Source: Clostridiales bacterium COT073_COT-073
Lineage (GTDB): Bacteria > Bacillota > Clostridia > Lachnospirales > Vallitaleaceae
Direction: 5' to 3'
Assembly (NCBI GenBank): GCA_003858485.1
Contig: RQYD01000017.1
Location: forward strand, 1 to 64,000
DNA length: 64,000 nucleotides
Both the position numbers and the translations under genes were made by a program. The notes below the pieces were generated by a model. That model was not told the origin of the DNA. It worked only from the letters and a program-made list of their open reading frames with translations, and made no database searches. This document shows, in pieces, positions 28,490-37,159 of the stretch. The first letter of the stretch is position 1. Every line of letters begins with the position of its first letter.

Positions 28490-29824
28490 ATGGCGGACGA
28501 AGGAAAACGAATTCCCCCATATAGTTTAGAAGCAGAGCAAACCGTCATTGGCTCAATGCTGATGGGTAAAGAAGTGGTTGATATTGCCACTGAGTATGTC
28601 AGTGAAGATGATTTTTATACCCCGGAGCAGCGCATTGCTTTTGCAGCTATTTATGAATTATTTCGAGAGAATAAGCCAATTGACTTAATCACTGTTCAAA
28701 ATCAATTGGAAAAAATGGGCAAACTGGAAGAAGTTGGCGGAATTCAGTATTTATCTAATCTGTCAATCAATGTACCCACCTCCGCGCATATTAAAGAGTA
28801 TGCCAAGATTGTTCAGGAAAAGGCAATTTTACGACGCTTAATTCGTTCGGGTAATGAGATTGTGTCCGATAGCTTTGAGGGCCGGGATACTTTGGAAGAT
28901 ATTTTAAATAAGGCGGAGGAACGAATTTTTAATATTATTCAAAATCGTAAGACATCTGATTTGGTTATTATTAAAAGTTTAATCGCACCAGCTCTGGACA
29001 GTATTGCCAAAGCTCATAGCCAGCATGGAACTGTGACCGGATTGGCCAGCGGGTTTATTGACCTGGATAATAAAACTGCCGGTTTCCAACCGTCAGATCT
29101 GATTTTGGTAGCCGCCAGACCGTCAATGGGTAAATCATCCTTTGTGCTGAATATTACTCAACATGCTGCTATTAAGGAAAAAAAATCAGTGGCCTTTTTC
29201 AGCCTGGAAATGAGTAAGGAGCAATTGACCAGCCGGATGATCAGTGCCGAAGCAATGATTGATGCTCAAAAAATCAGAAATGGTAATTTGGAAAATACGG
29301 ATTTTGAAAGACTGTTAAATGGTGCCAGTGTTCTGGGGACAGCTAAAATTTTTATTGATGATACCCCCGGTATTTCGGTGGCTGATTTGAGAGCGAAATG
29401 CCGCAAATTGAAACTGCTGCATGGCCTGGATTTAATTATCATTGATTATTTACAGTTAATGACCGGCAGTGCCCGATCAGAGTCAAGACAGCAGGAAATT
29501 TCCGAAATTTCCCGTTCGCTCAAAGCAGTAGCCAGAGAAATGCAGGCTCCGGTTATTGCCCTGTCCCAGCTTTCGCGGGCAGTTGAAAGCAGAGCCGATC
29601 ATCGGCCGATGCTTAGTGATTTAAGAGAATCGGGAGCAATTGAGCAGGATGCCGATGTGGTGATGTTTCTGTTTCGGGAAGAATATTATACACCAACACC
29701 GGATAATAAAGGCAAGGCCGAGGTAATTATTGCCAAGCAAAGAAATGGCCCGACCGGTAGCGTAGAACTGCTGTGGCTAGGCCAATATACCAGATTTATG
29801 AATATGGAAAAAGATTATGAATAG
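28490..29824 (+). CDS. dnaB: Replicative DNA helicase DnaB (DnaC in Bacillus nomenclature)
   Basis: 444 residues. An N-terminal DnaB domain (LEAEQTVIGSMLMG) is followed by a RecA-like motor with Walker A ARPSMGKSSF (about 209-218), Walker B LIIIDYLQLM, and the SESRQQEISEISRSLK region. The hexameric helicase unwinds the fork ahead of the polymerase. GAGGAGG precedes the ATG, 18 bp after rplI. No intein is present. It ends the operon before a strong terminator. Confidence 0.97.
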   Translation: MADEGKRIPPYSLEAEQTVIGSMLMGKEVVDIATEYVSEDDFYTPEQRIAFAAIYELFRENKPIDLITVQNQLEKMGKLEEVGGIQYLSNLSINVPTSAHIKEYAKIVQEKAILRRLIRSGNEIVSDSFEGRDTLEDILNKAEERIFNIIQNRKTSDLVIIKSLIAPALDSIAKAHSQHGTVTGLASGFIDLDNKTAGFQPSDLILVAARPSMGKSSFVLNITQHAAIKEKKSVAFFSLEMSKEQLTSRMISAEAMIDAQKIRNGNLENTDFERLLNGASVLGTAKIFIDDTPGISVADLRAKCRKLKLLHGLDLIIIDYLQLMTGSARSESRQQEISEISRSLKAVAREMQAPVIALSQLSRAVESRADHRPMLSDLRESGAIEQDADVVMFLFREEYYTPTPDNKGKAEVIIAKQRNGPTGSVELLWLGQYTRFMNMEKDYE

Positions 29825-29937
29825 GGGATAAAATTCCCTTGGGACTATGTAGTATTTAAAATAAATGGATGTTTTGCCGATTAAAAGAAATAAGAAAGTG
29901 ATCACATACCATCTTAAATGGCAGGACTAACATAAGA

Positions 29938-29998
29938 AAGAGCCGGCCCCTCTAAAGCCAATGTACGGTTGGCTTTGGAGAGGCCGGCTCTTTTTTTA
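29938..29998 (+). terminator. Strong terminator of the gdpP-rplI-dnaB operon
   Basis: GAGCCGGCCCCTCTAAAGCC pairs with GGCTTTGGAGAGGCCGGCTC with one bulge, then TTTTTTT. Confidence 0.92.
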
Positions 29999-30057
29999 AA
30001 ATAAAAAATTTTACATATAGAAAAGCATGGTTTTAAGAGCAAAAGGATAAAAACCCG

Positions 30058-30840
30058 TTATTTGGCCTTTGCCTGATCACGTTCAATCAATAATTTAATT
30101 GCTTCGATAGCTGCTTTAATGGCGACTTCGGTGTCATGCACCTGGGTATCAGACAGTCCCAGTTTACGGCGGGTTTGATTGGCCACTACCAACAGGATTG
30201 ATCCGGCCCGAACCCGGCGAATGGAACTGACAATAAATAAAGTAGCCGACTCCATTTCCGAGGTTAAAGCGCCGCACCTGATCCAGGCATCCCATTTGGG
30301 AATCAGTTCATAGCTGGTTGGCATATTTTCCGGCTCATGCTGACCATAAAAAGCGTCTTTGCACTGAACAACGCCAACATGATGGGGAAGTTCCAATTTT
30401 TCACAAGCATCGGCCAGTGCTCTGGCCACATCAAAATCAGCTACTGCCGGATATTCTGCCGGAGCATATTCTCTGGCTGTTCCATCCATCCGGATGGCTC
30501 CGGTAGCAACAACTACATGACCGGCCTCAACTTCCGGTTGCATACCGCCGGAGGTACCAACCCGAATAAAGGTTTTGGCTCCGATATGCACCAGTTCTTC
30601 CAGGCCGATAGCAGTTGACGGCCCGCCCATACCGGTTGACATAACACTGACTTTAACACCGTTTAAGGTACCGGTATAAGTTGTGTATTCACGATTTTGA
30701 CCAACGAAAACCGGATTATCAAGATGCTGTGCAATCTTTTCCACTCGTCCCGGATCACCCGGTAAAATTACATATTCGCCAACATCACCGGCTTTTAAAC
30801 CAATATGATATTCTTTATCTTTTGCATAAACTACTGCCAT
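30058..30840 (-). CDS. udp: Uridine phosphorylase
   Basis: 260 residues from the ATG at 30840 (AAGGAGGG upstream). An upstream in-frame ATG at 30927 is unlikely. A cytoplasmic NP-I family nucleoside phosphorylase splits uridine with phosphate into uracil and ribose-1-phosphate. Seen motifs are the phosphate-binding [10 protein letters not shown], the [11 protein letters not shown] loop, [10 protein letters not shown], and the ribose-contacting EMESATLF. The QxKD-like pattern ([18 protein letters not shown]) favours uridine over purine specificity. It is monocistronic on the minus strand. Confidence 0.9.
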   Translation of the reverse strand: MAVVYAKDKEYHIGLKAGDVGEYVILPGDPGRVEKIAQHLDNPVFVGQNREYTTYTGTLNGVKVSVMSTGMGGPSTAIGLEELVHIGAKTFIRVGTSGGMQPEVEAGHVVVATGAIRMDGTAREYAPAEYPAVADFDVARALADACEKLELPHHVGVVQCKDAFYGQHEPENMPTSYELIPKWDAWIRCGALTSEMESATLFIVSSIRRVRAGSILLVVANQTRRKLGLSDTQVHDTEVAIKAAIEAIKLLIERDQAKAK

Positions 30841-31053
30841 AATATCCCTCCTTACAGGCTTTTGCGGTTTATAATGGATGATACCTTGATGGATCACTTT
30901 ACTTAAAAAATTTATAATATTCAGCATAATTGCTTTTTATTCTTATTTAGTATAACCGAATTCCTGGCATGATTCAAGCAAATTTGCAAACCCCTTTTCA
31001 ACTTTCTGATCTTGTAGTACAATAAAAGAAAAGATGACGGAAGGGGGCAAACG

Positions 31054-31722
31054 ATGTATCAAATTAATATATTAATTGCCGAGGATGAAGACAGACTGCG
31101 CAAAATTGTAGCCAAATATCTGATGAATGAAGGATTTCGGGTGCTGGAAGCGGAGAATGGTGTGGAAGCGCTGCAAATTTTTACTGAAGAAGAAATTGAT
31201 CTGGTGATTTTGGATGTGATGATGCCCAAACTGGATGGCTGGAATGTACTGAAGCGGATTCGCCAAAATTCAAGGATACCGGTCATTATGCTGACTGCCA
31301 GAAATAGTGAGGAAGATACCTTGCTTGGTTTTCAGCTGGGAACCGATGATTATGTGGCTAAACCATTTCGGACCAGTGAGCTGGTGGCAAGGGTCAAAGC
31401 ACTACTCAGCCGATCCGGTAAGTTAAGTAAACCGGACCATGATCATCCGGAGGGAATCATTGTTAATCAGCTCGCCAGAACAGTGGCGGTTAATGGCAGT
31501 GAAGTTGAGCTGACACCTAAAGAATATGAGTTGTTGTTGTACTTTTTAAATAATCGCAATCAAGCATTAAGTCGTGACCAGATCCTGAACAGAGTATGGG
31601 GATATGCCTATGATGGTGAAGACAGAAGTGTTGACACAGTGGTGAAGCGACTTCGCCAAAAACTGGGTGTCGAAGGTGAGCGGATTAAGACCATTCGAGG
31701 CATGGGCTATCGTCTGGATTAG
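31054..31722 (+). CDS. OmpR/PhoB-family response regulator
   Basis: 222 residues. The receiver domain has acidic EDEDR, phospho-Asp near D54 (LVILDVMMPKLDGW) and switch residues (MLTARN, YVAKPF). The C-terminal winged helix has VELTPKEYELLLYFLNNRNQ and RSVDTVVKRLRQKLG. AAGGGGG precedes the ATG. The kinase gene begins 13 bp after the stop, so the two form an operon. No target gene can be assigned; YjfB and CidA/LrgB follow. Confidence 0.95.
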   Translation: MYQINILIAEDEDRLRKIVAKYLMNEGFRVLEAENGVEALQIFTEEEIDLVILDVMMPKLDGWNVLKRIRQNSRIPVIMLTARNSEEDTLLGFQLGTDDYVAKPFRTSELVARVKALLSRSGKLSKPDHDHPEGIIVNQLARTVAVNGSEVELTPKEYELLLYFLNNRNQALSRDQILNRVWGYAYDGEDRSVDTVVKRLRQKLGVEGERIKTIRGMGYRLD

Positions 31723-31735
31723 GCAGGGGGATAAT

Positions 31736-33157
31736 ATGAAATCTTTGCGAATTCGGGTTTTAGTATCTTTTTTGGCCACATATTTAGTGGTGGGCGTGAT
31801 TTTCAGTCTGGGTTTAAACAAGTATGTAGAGCAGCAATACTATAATCAAAAAATTGAAAAAATGGTCCAAACCGGAAATCAAATCAAAATGCAGCTGGAA
31901 ATTGCCGGCTCCGGCAGTGAAGCCAGGGAAAGCCTTGATTATTTAGGTTACCGCTTTGAGGGGCGGATCACCCTGCTCGATATTCGACAGGATGGAGCCT
32001 GGATTCTTTATGAGAATCAGCGCTATATTTATAATCGGGGGAAATTGATCAAGGAGATTCGTTATGGCGGGCAGACGGCTTTTATTATTAATACCGATTA
32101 TCCGGTGAAAAATTCGCTGTGGCTGGGATATCTGGCCCAAATGGATGAAAGCAAATTTGCGCTGCTGGAAATTCCGTTGCTGACCATTGATGAAACACTG
32201 GAGGTTTTTCGCTCATATATATGGAAAGCATTGGCAATTGGTTTTTTGATCAGCGTGATTGTGTCATACTGGCTGGCCAAATCGATTACCGACCCGGTGG
32301 CCAAATTAAATTGTCTGGCGCGCAAAATTGGGCGTCTGGAATTTGATGACAGCTACCAAAGCCGACGGACGGATGAAATTGGACAGTTGGGTGCCACCTT
32401 AAATGAAATCACCCAAATTTTGAAAGATACCATTGGCAATCTGCAAACAGAATTATCCAAAAAACAGCAATTGGAAAAATTACGCAAACGTTTTGTCGCT
32501 CAGGTTTCGCATGAATTGCAAACACCGATCTCGATTATCAGTTCTTATGCCGAAGCGTTGGCTGATGGTATGGTCGGTGTTGAAGAACAGGCAGAATACT
32601 ATGACATTATTTTAGATGAATGTCAAAAGATGAGTAAGGTGGTTAAAGAATTGCTGGAGTTGTCGGGCCTGGAGTCAGGGCTGACCGAATATAAAAAAGA
32701 ATGGCTTAATTTACAAGGCTTTTTGCAGAATTTAATAAAAAAACAGGAGTGGATTTTAAAAGCGGAAAATAAAGCGATAGAGGACACTCTCCAGGCGGTT
32801 TGGGCAGAAGTCGATCCTTTTCGGCTGGAGCAGGCGATCGCCAATGTTTTAAGCAATAGCATCAAACATGCCCGACAGCGGATACGGGTCATTTTACAAA
32901 TAGAGGCTGGCCAGGCGGTGCTGAAAATTGCCAATGATGGTGATTTTATTGAGGCCGCTGATTTGCCTTATTTATGGGATAGCTTTTATAAAGGCAAACA
33001 CAAGAAAAAAGGAACAGGACTAGGGCTGGCGATTGCTTCGGAAATATTTAAGGCTCATCAGATAAAGTATTGGGTCTATAATGACGATAATAGTAAGGAA
33101 GTGATTTACGAGTTGATTTTTCCGGCAATTGAAAAATCTCCGGAACAGTCAATTTAA
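31736..33157 (+). CDS. Membrane sensor histidine kinase (HAMP-HisKA-HATPase)
   Basis: 473 residues from the ATG at 31736, which follows GCAGGGGG. The longer frame from 31667 would overlap the regulator and lacks a site. TM1 is at about 8-30. An extracellular sensor of about 125 residues precedes TM2 (about 163-185), HAMP, HisKA with H259 (VAQVSHELQTP), and an ATPase domain with NVLSNSIKHA and GTGLGLAIA. It is cognate to the upstream regulator by adjacency. The signal is unknown. Confidence 0.94.
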   Translation: MKSLRIRVLVSFLATYLVVGVIFSLGLNKYVEQQYYNQKIEKMVQTGNQIKMQLEIAGSGSEARESLDYLGYRFEGRITLLDIRQDGAWILYENQRYIYNRGKLIKEIRYGGQTAFIINTDYPVKNSLWLGYLAQMDESKFALLEIPLLTIDETLEVFRSYIWKALAIGFLISVIVSYWLAKSITDPVAKLNCLARKIGRLEFDDSYQSRRTDEIGQLGATLNEITQILKDTIGNLQTELSKKQQLEKLRKRFVAQVSHELQTPISIISSYAEALADGMVGVEEQAEYYDIILDECQKMSKVVKELLELSGLESGLTEYKKEWLNLQGFLQNLIKKQEWILKAENKAIEDTLQAVWAEVDPFRLEQAIANVLSNSIKHARQRIRVILQIEAGQAVLKIANDGDFIEAADLPYLWDSFYKGKHKKKGTGLGLAIASEIFKAHQIKYWVYNDDNSKEVIYELIFPAIEKSPEQSI

Positions 33158-33266
33158 AGGTCAGATCAATTTGATCACGCTTTGACAAAAGGCGGATAAA
33201 ATAGCCGTATTAGAAAATCACAGGTAAAAGATCAAGGATGAACAAACAGGCAGAAAGGGGTGCGAC

Positions 33267-33461
33267 ATGGACGCAGCATCAATCAGTATGATGAAATTGG
33301 AGTCGATCCAAAACAGTTGGGCATTGGGCATGGCTAAGAACATTAAAGAAGTAGCCGAGCAGCGTGGCCAGGCAATGGTGGAAATGATAGAACAATCGAC
33401 CGCTATGCTTGAGCGCAGCGTAAATCCTCATATCGGAGGAAATATTGATATTCGTTTATAA
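33267..33461 (+). CDS. YjfB-family putative motility protein
   Basis: 64 residues, all-helical N-terminal part (SISMMKLESIQNSWALGMAKNIKEVAE) with a Gly/Ile-rich end, matching the small YjfB family found in motile Firmicutes. Its role is unknown and the motility link comes from family distribution. AAAGGGG precedes the ATG. It is separate from the flagellar cluster at 48-56 kb and ends at a terminator. Confidence 0.75.
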   Translation: MDAASISMMKLESIQNSWALGMAKNIKEVAEQRGQAMVEMIEQSTAMLERSVNPHIGGNIDIRL

Positions 33462-33479
33462 AAATTAAAAATGAGTCAA

Positions 33480-33513
33480 AGAACTGATTCTCCCAGTGAG
33501 AGTCAGTTTTTTG
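33480..33513 (+). terminator. Terminator after the YjfB gene
   Basis: AACTGATTCTC/GAGAGTCAGTT stem with one wobble pair, then TTTTTT. Confidence 0.8.
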
Positions 33514-33560
33514 GTTTTAAAAAGGTGGTTTTGGGAAATCTGGGAAAATTGAGTTGCTTA

Positions 33561-33589
33561 TTGAAAGAAGTCATATTTTTTGGTAAGAT
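33561..33589 (+). promoter_or_regulatory. Promoter of the cidA/lrgB pair
   Basis: TTGAAA (33561-33566), 17 bp, TAAGAT (33584-33589). A GGGAAAATTGAGT motif (TIR-element end) lies just upstream at 33542-33554. Confidence 0.55.
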
Positions 33590-33646
33590 AAAAGCAGTCG
33601 ATGATGGCGGCAGCTATCAAAATTTAATACTAAAAATGAGGAAAAT

Positions 33647-34000
33647 ATGGATAAATTAAAACAATTGGGAATTATTTTAGGAATTACTTTTGGCTCGGAA
33701 GTCCTGTATCGTTTACTGAAATTACCGGTGCCGGCCAGTGTTTATGGTTTGCTGATTTTATTTGCGGCATTGCAGAGTGGCTTGCTGAAACCGGAAAAAA
33801 TTGAAGCAACTGGCAACTTTTTGCTGGTCGCCATGCCGGTTTTTTTTATTGCACCGGGCGTTAATTTGATGAATATTTTTGATCAGGTCCAGCCGATTTT
33901 ATGGCAGGCCCTGGTGCTGATTTTTATCAGTACCATTGTAGTAACAGTGATCACCGGTAAGGTAGCGGATTTTATTTTGCGAAAGGAGCTGGATAAATGA
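33647..34000 (+). CDS. CidA/LrgA-family membrane protein
   Basis: 117 residues, four TM segments, with the family core YRLLKLPVPASVYGLLILFAAL. CidA/LrgA proteins were described as holin-like. In several Firmicutes, LrgAB-type pairs are now known as pyruvate carriers. The stop overlaps the next gene by 4 nt (ATGA). It cannot be told from sequence whether it acts as a CidA or LrgA type. Confidence 0.88.
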   Translation: MDKLKQLGIILGITFGSEVLYRLLKLPVPASVYGLLILFAALQSGLLKPEKIEATGNFLLVAMPVFFIAPGVNLMNIFDQVQPILWQALVLIFISTIVVTVITGKVADFILRKELDK

Positions 34001-34689
34001 ATGAACTATTACTGAATTCCATGTTCTTTGGTTCTTTTTTGTCACTTGGCGTCTATCTGGCGGCAGCCAGGTTAAGGCAGCGATTTCCCAGTCCGCTGCT
34101 TAATCCGCTGATGTTGTCGATCATTGTGATTATTGCAATTTTAAAATTGACTGGTATTGAGTATGAGCATTATGACCGTGGAGCCAAATATTTAACATAT
34201 TTTATTACTCCTGCTACGATTTGCCTGGCTATTCCCTTATATCGTCAGTTTCATCATTTAAAAAAGAATTATCGGGCGATTTTGCTGGCGATTTTATCCG
34301 GTGTTCTGTCCGGGCTGATCTGCATCTTTGGCCTGGCTTATGTAATGAGCTTTAGTAAGGAGCATTATGTGACCTTTTTGCCGAAGTCGATTACCACGGC
34401 AATCGGCATTGATTTAAGCAAGGAATTGGGCGGCAATTCAACGATTACGGTAACAGCCATTGTCCTGACCGGGATCATGGGCAGTGTGATGGGGGAATGG
34501 ATTTGTAAGGTTTTTAAAATCAAACATCCAATTTCAGTAGGCTTGGCTCTGGGCACCGCTTCGCATGTCCTGGGAACCAGTAAGGCTCTGGAAATCGGAG
34601 AGATCGAAGGGGCAATGAGCAGCCTGTCCGTTGCCATTTCTGGTATTATGACCATTGTTTTTGCCGGATTATTTGCCAGGTTGATGTAA
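33997..34689 (+). CDS. LrgB-family membrane protein (CidB/LrgB)
   Basis: 230 residues, about six TM segments, with the LrgB signature region FLPKSITTAIGIDLSKELGG and GTASHVLGTSKALEIGE. It is translationally coupled to the CidA/LrgA gene by an ATGA overlap and AAAGGAG upstream. The pair probably forms one transporter or pore. Confidence 0.9.
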   Translation: MNELLLNSMFFGSFLSLGVYLAAARLRQRFPSPLLNPLMLSIIVIIAILKLTGIEYEHYDRGAKYLTYFITPATICLAIPLYRQFHHLKKNYRAILLAILSGVLSGLICIFGLAYVMSFSKEHYVTFLPKSITTAIGIDLSKELGGNSTITVTAIVLTGIMGSVMGEWICKVFKIKHPISVGLALGTASHVLGTSKALEIGEIEGAMSSLSVAISGIMTIVFAGLFARLM

Positions 34690-35087
34690 GAAAGTCCGGA
34701 AAACGGAAAAATAAGCCGGAGTCCTGCCTCCCGGTCAGGCTTCTGCTCCCTCGTAAAGTCAGCTCCCAGCCAAATCTCAAATATACAGGCATCTGTTAAC
34801 AGGGGAAGACGAAAGAACCGCTAGAAATATTCCAATGATCTGCATTTATTTAAGATTTAAGGTCATTTGTATGAATAAAAACAAAAATTATCCTTTTATT
34901 TGTGGACAAAGTCAGTTATACTAAAAATAGGATAGCTTTGGGAGATATGATTGCCCGATGCCCAAATAGTACGAGCCGGTTTGCCGGCTATTCCCGGTCT
35001 GAATCAGGTGTAAGATTTTCGGGAAGCTGCTTTAAGGAGCTGTTTCAAGGAATAGGAAAAATTGAGATGATAATAAAGGAGAAGATT
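34690..35087 (+). other. Intergenic region upstream of tpx
   Basis: Non-coding. A candidate -10 TATACT (34917-34922) with a poor -35 would give a leader of about 160 nt for tpx. A GGAAAAATTGAG motif is at 35055-35066. There is no clear terminator for the LrgB gene. Confidence 0.35.
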
Positions 35088-35597
35088 ATGCAAAAAAGAG
35101 ATCAAGTTGCTACATTTGCCGGAAATCCGGTAGTTTTAGTTGGAGATGAAGTTAAAGTCGGACAGCCGGCTCCGGAATTTATTGCTTTAAAAGAGGATCT
35201 AAGTGAATTTTCCTTATCCGAATTAAAAGGCAAAAATGTGTTGATCAGTGTTGTTCCGTCAATTGATACCGGTGTTTGTGAAGCTCAAACCAGAAGATTT
35301 AATGAAGAGGCCAGCAAGCTGGAAAATACAGTAATTATAACGATTTCAGTTGATTTGCCCTTTGCCCAGAAAAGATTTTGTGCAGCCGAAGGAATTGAAA
35401 ATTTGATCATGCTTTCGGATTACCGGCATTTGGATTTTGCTCATAAATATGGTTTTGAGTTAGAGGGTCTGCGTTTGCTGAGCCGGGGTATTGTCGGAAT
35501 TGACAAGGAAGGTGTGATTCGCTATGTTGAGTATACTCCGGAAGTGACCAATCACCCGGATTATGATAAGGCTTTGGCAGCAGTTAAAGCTTTCTAA
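35088..35597 (+). CDS. tpx: Thiol peroxidase (atypical 2-Cys peroxiredoxin)
   Basis: 169 residues from the ATG at 35088 (AAAGGAGA upstream; MQKRDQVATFAGNPV is a standard Tpx start). It reduces hydrogen and organic peroxides. The peroxidatic cysteine is C64 in the Tpx motif SIDTGVCEAQTRRFN. The resolving cysteine is C98 (KRFCAAEG). An in-frame extension to 34902 is rejected because it lacks a site and homologous sequence. It is monocistronic, with a hairpin terminator after it. Confidence 0.95.
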   Translation: MQKRDQVATFAGNPVVLVGDEVKVGQPAPEFIALKEDLSEFSLSELKGKNVLISVVPSIDTGVCEAQTRRFNEEASKLENTVIITISVDLPFAQKRFCAAEGIENLIMLSDYRHLDFAHKYGFELEGLRLLSRGIVGIDKEGVIRYVEYTPEVTNHPDYDKALAAVKAF

Positions 35598-35641
35598 CAG
35601 TAGGATACAGTAGAAAACAGCGGAAAAATAATGAAAAGATT

Positions 35642-35702
35642 GCCGGCTGGCGAAAAAGGGGCTCTCCCGATTTTGTCAGCCGGTATTTTTGGTTTTTTTT
35701 AG
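35642..35702 (+). terminator. Probable tpx terminator
   Basis: CCGGCTG...CAGCCGG stem with a long loop, followed by T-rich sequence. The following 35703-35990 stretch is very AT-rich with recurrent TTTTCTAA words and no gene. Confidence 0.5.
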
Positions 35703-35990
35703 CGATTTTGCCGCCAATATTTTTCAATGATTTTGCTGACCGGTAGTTTTGGCTCTTTGTTCATAATTTTACGGCCAATATTTGGGAGGAGTTTTTCTGA
35801 TCCATCTAAAAATCGGCCTAATTCTAATTATTTCCTAACAAAATGCTAATTATATTTTAATGATATTTATTGCAGGGAATCAATAAAACCTTGATTTTCC
35901 TGTAAATTTAAAATCAACCTATTAAAATAAAGGATTTCTAAGCATAAAATTCTAACTATATTCTAATATTTTTCTAATTATTTTCTAACC

Positions 35991-36216
35991 AAATTCCACA
36001 ACCAGCGGACGACTTTAACAGCGGAAAATGCTAGTATAAAAGCAGAGAAGAAATAGACCATAGGTTGACCTTCTGAACTATTTTATGACAGCAATTTTTT
36101 AACTAAATTCCGTAATCGGCGGATAGCTTTAACAGCGAAAAATTCCTAGTCAACTTCCACAACCGGCAGATAACTTTAATAGCGGAAAATGCTGATATAA
36201 AAGCAGAGAAGAAATA
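35991..36216 (+). repeat. Three copies of the TTCCGC...GCGGA dispersed repeat
   Basis: Copies start at 35991, 36105 and 36152. The first and third are long and share the tail GCGGAAAATGCTRRTATAAA followed by AGCAGAGAAGAAATA. The middle one is truncated. The last ends 31 bp before the Tad locus, so transcription or a leader of that operon probably runs through it. Confidence 0.75.
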
Positions 36217-36247
36217 CCGAAAAAAGGCAAAGGGCAAAGGGGGAAAT

Positions 36248-37159
36248 ATGATTCAAATTCATTTGGATATCAAAGACAAGGAATATCAGGCGGCTTTGGC
36301 AGCCGGATTAGCCTTAATGAACGGTGGCCGGCGTGAAATTTATGTTCATCATTTTACTGACCCGGCAGAAAGAAAAAACACCTGGCAAAAACTGAATTTA
36401 CCAAATAGCCTATGGCTGATATCGGCCGATGGTGTAATTGCTGATGAATTACCGGACAGAGTGCTGTTAATGAAGGAAACGCCAACCGAAGCGGCGGATG
36501 AATGTTTTTGTTATCAGGCACTTGCCCAAATTCAAAAGCAAATTACCGAAAGACTATATGCCTACCAGATGGTTGAAAAATCTTTGCCGGCGGCTGACGA
36601 AACACGTTGTATTTATTTGTACTCGCCATTTGGCGGCATTGGGATTTCAAACCTGGCATATCAACTGGCCAAACGTTTGTCGGTCAAGCACAAAGTGCTG
36701 CTGCTTTCACTGGATGCCTATCATACTTATAATACGGAATTTATTCCCTTTCGCTTATCGGAATTTCTTTTTTACTGGCAAACCCTTAGTCGGGCCAATG
36801 TAACGGATTTTTGTCAAAAAAATGGAAATTTGGATATCTTACATGGTCCGCACAGCCCGGAGGATCTGGCGGTTTTAAAAGCTCAAAGTAAGGCAGACTT
36901 TCTGCAGGCACTAAGGCCAGCCGGCTATACGGACATTGTTTTTGACTTATCTTCATCAGGGATGGAGTTTTGGTGCAGGCCGGAAGAAAGATATGAATTT
37001 TTCTTTGTGGTGAAACGTTTGGCGGATAAATGGAAACAATTTGCAGCCGCCGCAGACTTTGAGTATACAGTCGTTTCCGAAGAGCAGGCTTTGGCTGAAA
37101 TTTGCAGACAGTTAGAAGGAGGAAAAAATGCTGATCGAATATTATCGCCAGATCATTGA
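36248..37159 (+). CDS. CpaE/TadZ-like protein with a degenerate Walker A
   Basis: 303 residues. The central region has the layout of ParA/MinD-type CpaE/TadZ proteins that position Tad pilus machines (IYLYSPFGGIGISNLAYQLA, then VLLLSLDAYHTY). The deviant Walker A normally reads KGGxGKS/T. Here it is FGGIGIS (128-134), with both lysines lost, so ATP hydrolysis is doubtful. The N-terminal 110 residues look like a receiver-like fold without clear phospho-acceptor context. AAAGGGGGAAAT precedes the ATG. The next gene (CpaF) starts 32 nt before its end, so the two are coupled. Confidence 0.75.
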   Translation: MIQIHLDIKDKEYQAALAAGLALMNGGRREIYVHHFTDPAERKNTWQKLNLPNSLWLISADGVIADELPDRVLLMKETPTEAADECFCYQALAQIQKQITERLYAYQMVEKSLPAADETRCIYLYSPFGGIGISNLAYQLAKRLSVKHKVLLLSLDAYHTYNTEFIPFRLSEFLFYWQTLSRANVTDFCQKNGNLDILHGPHSPEDLAVLKAQSKADFLQALRPAGYTDIVFDLSSSGMEFWCRPEERYEFFFVVKRLADKWKQFAAAADFEYTVVSEEQALAEICRQLEGGKNADRILSPDH

